Assembly: GCA_002470605.1 (NCBI GenBank)
Contig: DKND01000132.1
Span: forward strand, 32,396 to 38,130
Length of the DNA: 5,735 bases
Source: Opitutia bacterium UBA7397
Lineage (GTDB): Bacteria; Verrucomicrobiota; Verrucomicrobiia; Opitutales; UBA953
Direction of reading: 5' to 3'
The position numbers were made by a program, and so were the translations under genes. The notes below the pieces were generated by a model. That model did no database searches and had not been told where the DNA came from. It worked only from the letters and a program-made list of their open reading frames with translations. Numbering within the stretch: the stretch's first letter is position 1; each line of letters begins with the position of its first letter. Shown here piece by piece: positions 5,647-5,735 of this stretch.

Positions 5647-5735
5647 GTGTTCAAGGGGCGTCATAAGATCTACATTCCTCACCTCAAGGGGAGCCGCGGG
5701 TTGTTGGCTTTGGCGATTTTCTTCGGCTTGCTTTA
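5647..5735 (+). CDS. Probable start of a membrane or exported protein, cut by window end
   Basis: A frame opening with GTG at 5647 stays open to the last base and gives 29 residues: a basic start with several Lys, Arg and His, then a hydrophobic run 'GLLALAIFFGLL' that would be a signal anchor or first membrane segment. Positive charge followed by a hydrophobic core is the usual export layout, and G or C dominates at third codon positions as in the neighbouring genes. A possible ribosome site GGCAGG lies directly against the start, which is too close. The frame is also in phase with TerC, open after its stop at 5596-5598. A second plus-strand frame (GTG 5609) and a minus-strand frame are open too, so this call is tentative. 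I cannot name the product. Confidence 0.4.
   Translation, partial: MFKGRHKIYIPHLKGSRGLLALAIFFGLL

Overview
The window looks like chromosomal DNA from a bacterium of the Planctomycetota-Verrucomicrobiota group, most likely a verrucomicrobium of the Opitutae type. This is inferred from four things: a secreted protein with the beta-sandwich pattern common in these phyla, a secreted BD-FAE-like esterase beside it, weak or absent Shine-Dalgarno sequences with several GTG starts, and moderate-to-high GC with a free mix of TTG, CTT and CTC leucine codons. I see no transposase, integrase, phage structural gene or CRISPR array.

Layout. Positions 1-690 (+) hold the 3' part of a gene for a protein with a concanavalin-like fold. 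A short gap with a plausible sigma70-type promoter leads to a secreted alpha/beta hydrolase (752-1741, +) with a full catalytic triad. Converging on it, five bases from its stop, is a NYN-domain nuclease with a C-terminal OST-HTH/LOTUS-like domain (1746-2906, -). A 320-base gene-free stretch (2907-3226) follows; it contains a possible extended -10 promoter and several competing inverted repeats, and it is the best place here to look for an undescribed RNA. Next is an exported protein (3227-4381, +) whose C-terminal half carries a Cys/His pattern like NlpC/P60 papain-fold enzymes. Five bases beyond its stop lies a tRNA-Arg(CCT) gene on the minus strand (4387-4458). Divergent from the tRNA is a TerC/Alx-family membrane protein (4528-5598, +), probably a manganese exporter. 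The last 137 bases hold a small hairpin and probably the first 29 codons of another membrane protein.

Functional links. The first two genes fit a common role in breaking down polysaccharides or esters outside the cytoplasm, but they may be separately transcribed. The nuclease, the NlpC/P60-like protein, the tRNA and TerC look like independent housekeeping or stress genes rather than one pathway. I found no convincing multi-gene novel system. The most unusual items are the structured intergenic region, the divergent NlpC/P60-like protein, and the NYN-LOTUS protein with its perfect six-residue charged repeat.
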